From Nitrospirota bacterium (GTDB taxonomy: Bacteria > Nitrospirota_A > Leptospirillia > Leptospirillales > Leptospirillaceae), in the NCBI GenBank assembly GCA_027335985.1, contig DAHWGX010000065.1, forward strand, positions 1-5,907: 5,907 nt of DNA. The letters are read 5' to 3'. This document shows positions 5,810 through 5,907 of this stretch, one piece after another. Position numbers and translations under genes: made by a program. Each line of letters begins with the position of its first letter. The stretch's first letter is position 1. The notes under the pieces are model-generated. The model was not told the origin of the DNA, made no database searches, and was given only the letters and a program-made list of their open reading frames with translations.

Positions 5810-5907
5810 TCAGTCAGAAGACGGAGGAATCCACAGGGCTCCTCCTCCGACAAATCCGATGATTTCGAGGTTGTCGCCGTCAGACAGAAGTTTTTCCCCC
5901 CAGATCT
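5810..5907 (-). CDS. thiS: ThiS-like sulfur carrier protein, C-terminal fragment (5' end outside window)
   Basis: The last 32 codons are visible. The segment KLLSDGDNLEIIGFVGGG matches the conserved C-terminus of ThiS, the ubiquitin-fold protein whose final Gly-Gly is adenylated by ThiF and thiocarboxylated to supply sulfur for the thiazole of thiamin. In typical ThiS the chain ends at this glycine run. Here nine further residues (ALWIPPSSD) precede the TGA at 5810-5812. The gene lies on the host side of the tRNA, in the same orientation, and no thiG follows it directly. The extension could mean a carrier activated by proteolysis, as known for QbsE/HcyS-type proteins, a sequencing or evolutionary frameshift, or a non-functional copy. 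Identification rests on the short tail only. Confidence 0.6.
   Translation of the reverse strand, partial: IWGEKLLSDGDNLEIIGFVGGGALWIPPSSD

Overview
This window looks like the integrase-proximal end of an integrated mobile element, either a phage satellite or the early region of a prophage, together with the host chromosome next to it. The host side is on the right. It holds a complete minus-strand tRNA-Gly(CCC) gene with an encoded CCA end (5673-5747) and the 3' end of a thiS-like sulfur-carrier gene (5810-5907, running off the window). A tyrosine integrase gene ends 3 bp from the 3' end of the tRNA, as expected for an element inserted in the 3' part of a tRNA gene. No second copy of the tRNA 3' end occurs in the window, so the other end of the element should lie beyond position 1.

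Layout from right to left. The plus-strand pair is a zinc-ribbon protein of unknown function (3758-4549) and the integrase (4554-5669), separated by 4 bp. An AT-rich region of about 100 bp with apparently overlapping promoters separates this pair from a minus-strand operon. The operon encodes an AlpA/Xis-like helix-turn-helix protein (3460-3642), a 758-aa TOPRIM/DUF3854-VapE replication protein (1187-3463), a 150-aa unknown protein (738-1190), a 76-aa unknown protein (511-741), and a possible 27-aa membrane peptide (431-514). Each joint in this operon is a 4-bp ATGA overlap, so translation is probably coupled throughout. Next comes a 133-nt block (290-422) rich in nested inverted repeats, which looks like a structured RNA leader. 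Finally the 5' end of a glycine-rich, phage-tail-like protein gene (1-241) runs off the left edge.

The main discovery is inside the last 300 bases of the VapE gene. Ten exact copies of an 8-bp motif, GTWGGAAC or its complement, lie in two clusters (1227-1305 and 1401-1480). They flank a segment of about 38% G+C that has a perfect 8-bp inverted repeat at its centre. The copies occur in both orientations and two reading frames, so they appear selected as DNA. The arrangement resembles the origins of staphylococcal pathogenicity islands, where Rep binds short iterons on either side of an AT-rich segment. I propose this is the replication origin of the element, embedded in the coding sequence of its own initiator.

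The genes make a coherent set: excision control, autonomous replication (initiator plus origin) and integration. The organism cannot be named from the sequence. The moderately high G+C, good Shine-Dalgarno sites and encoded CCA suit a Gram-negative bacterium such as a proteobacterium or Nitrospirota member, with low confidence.
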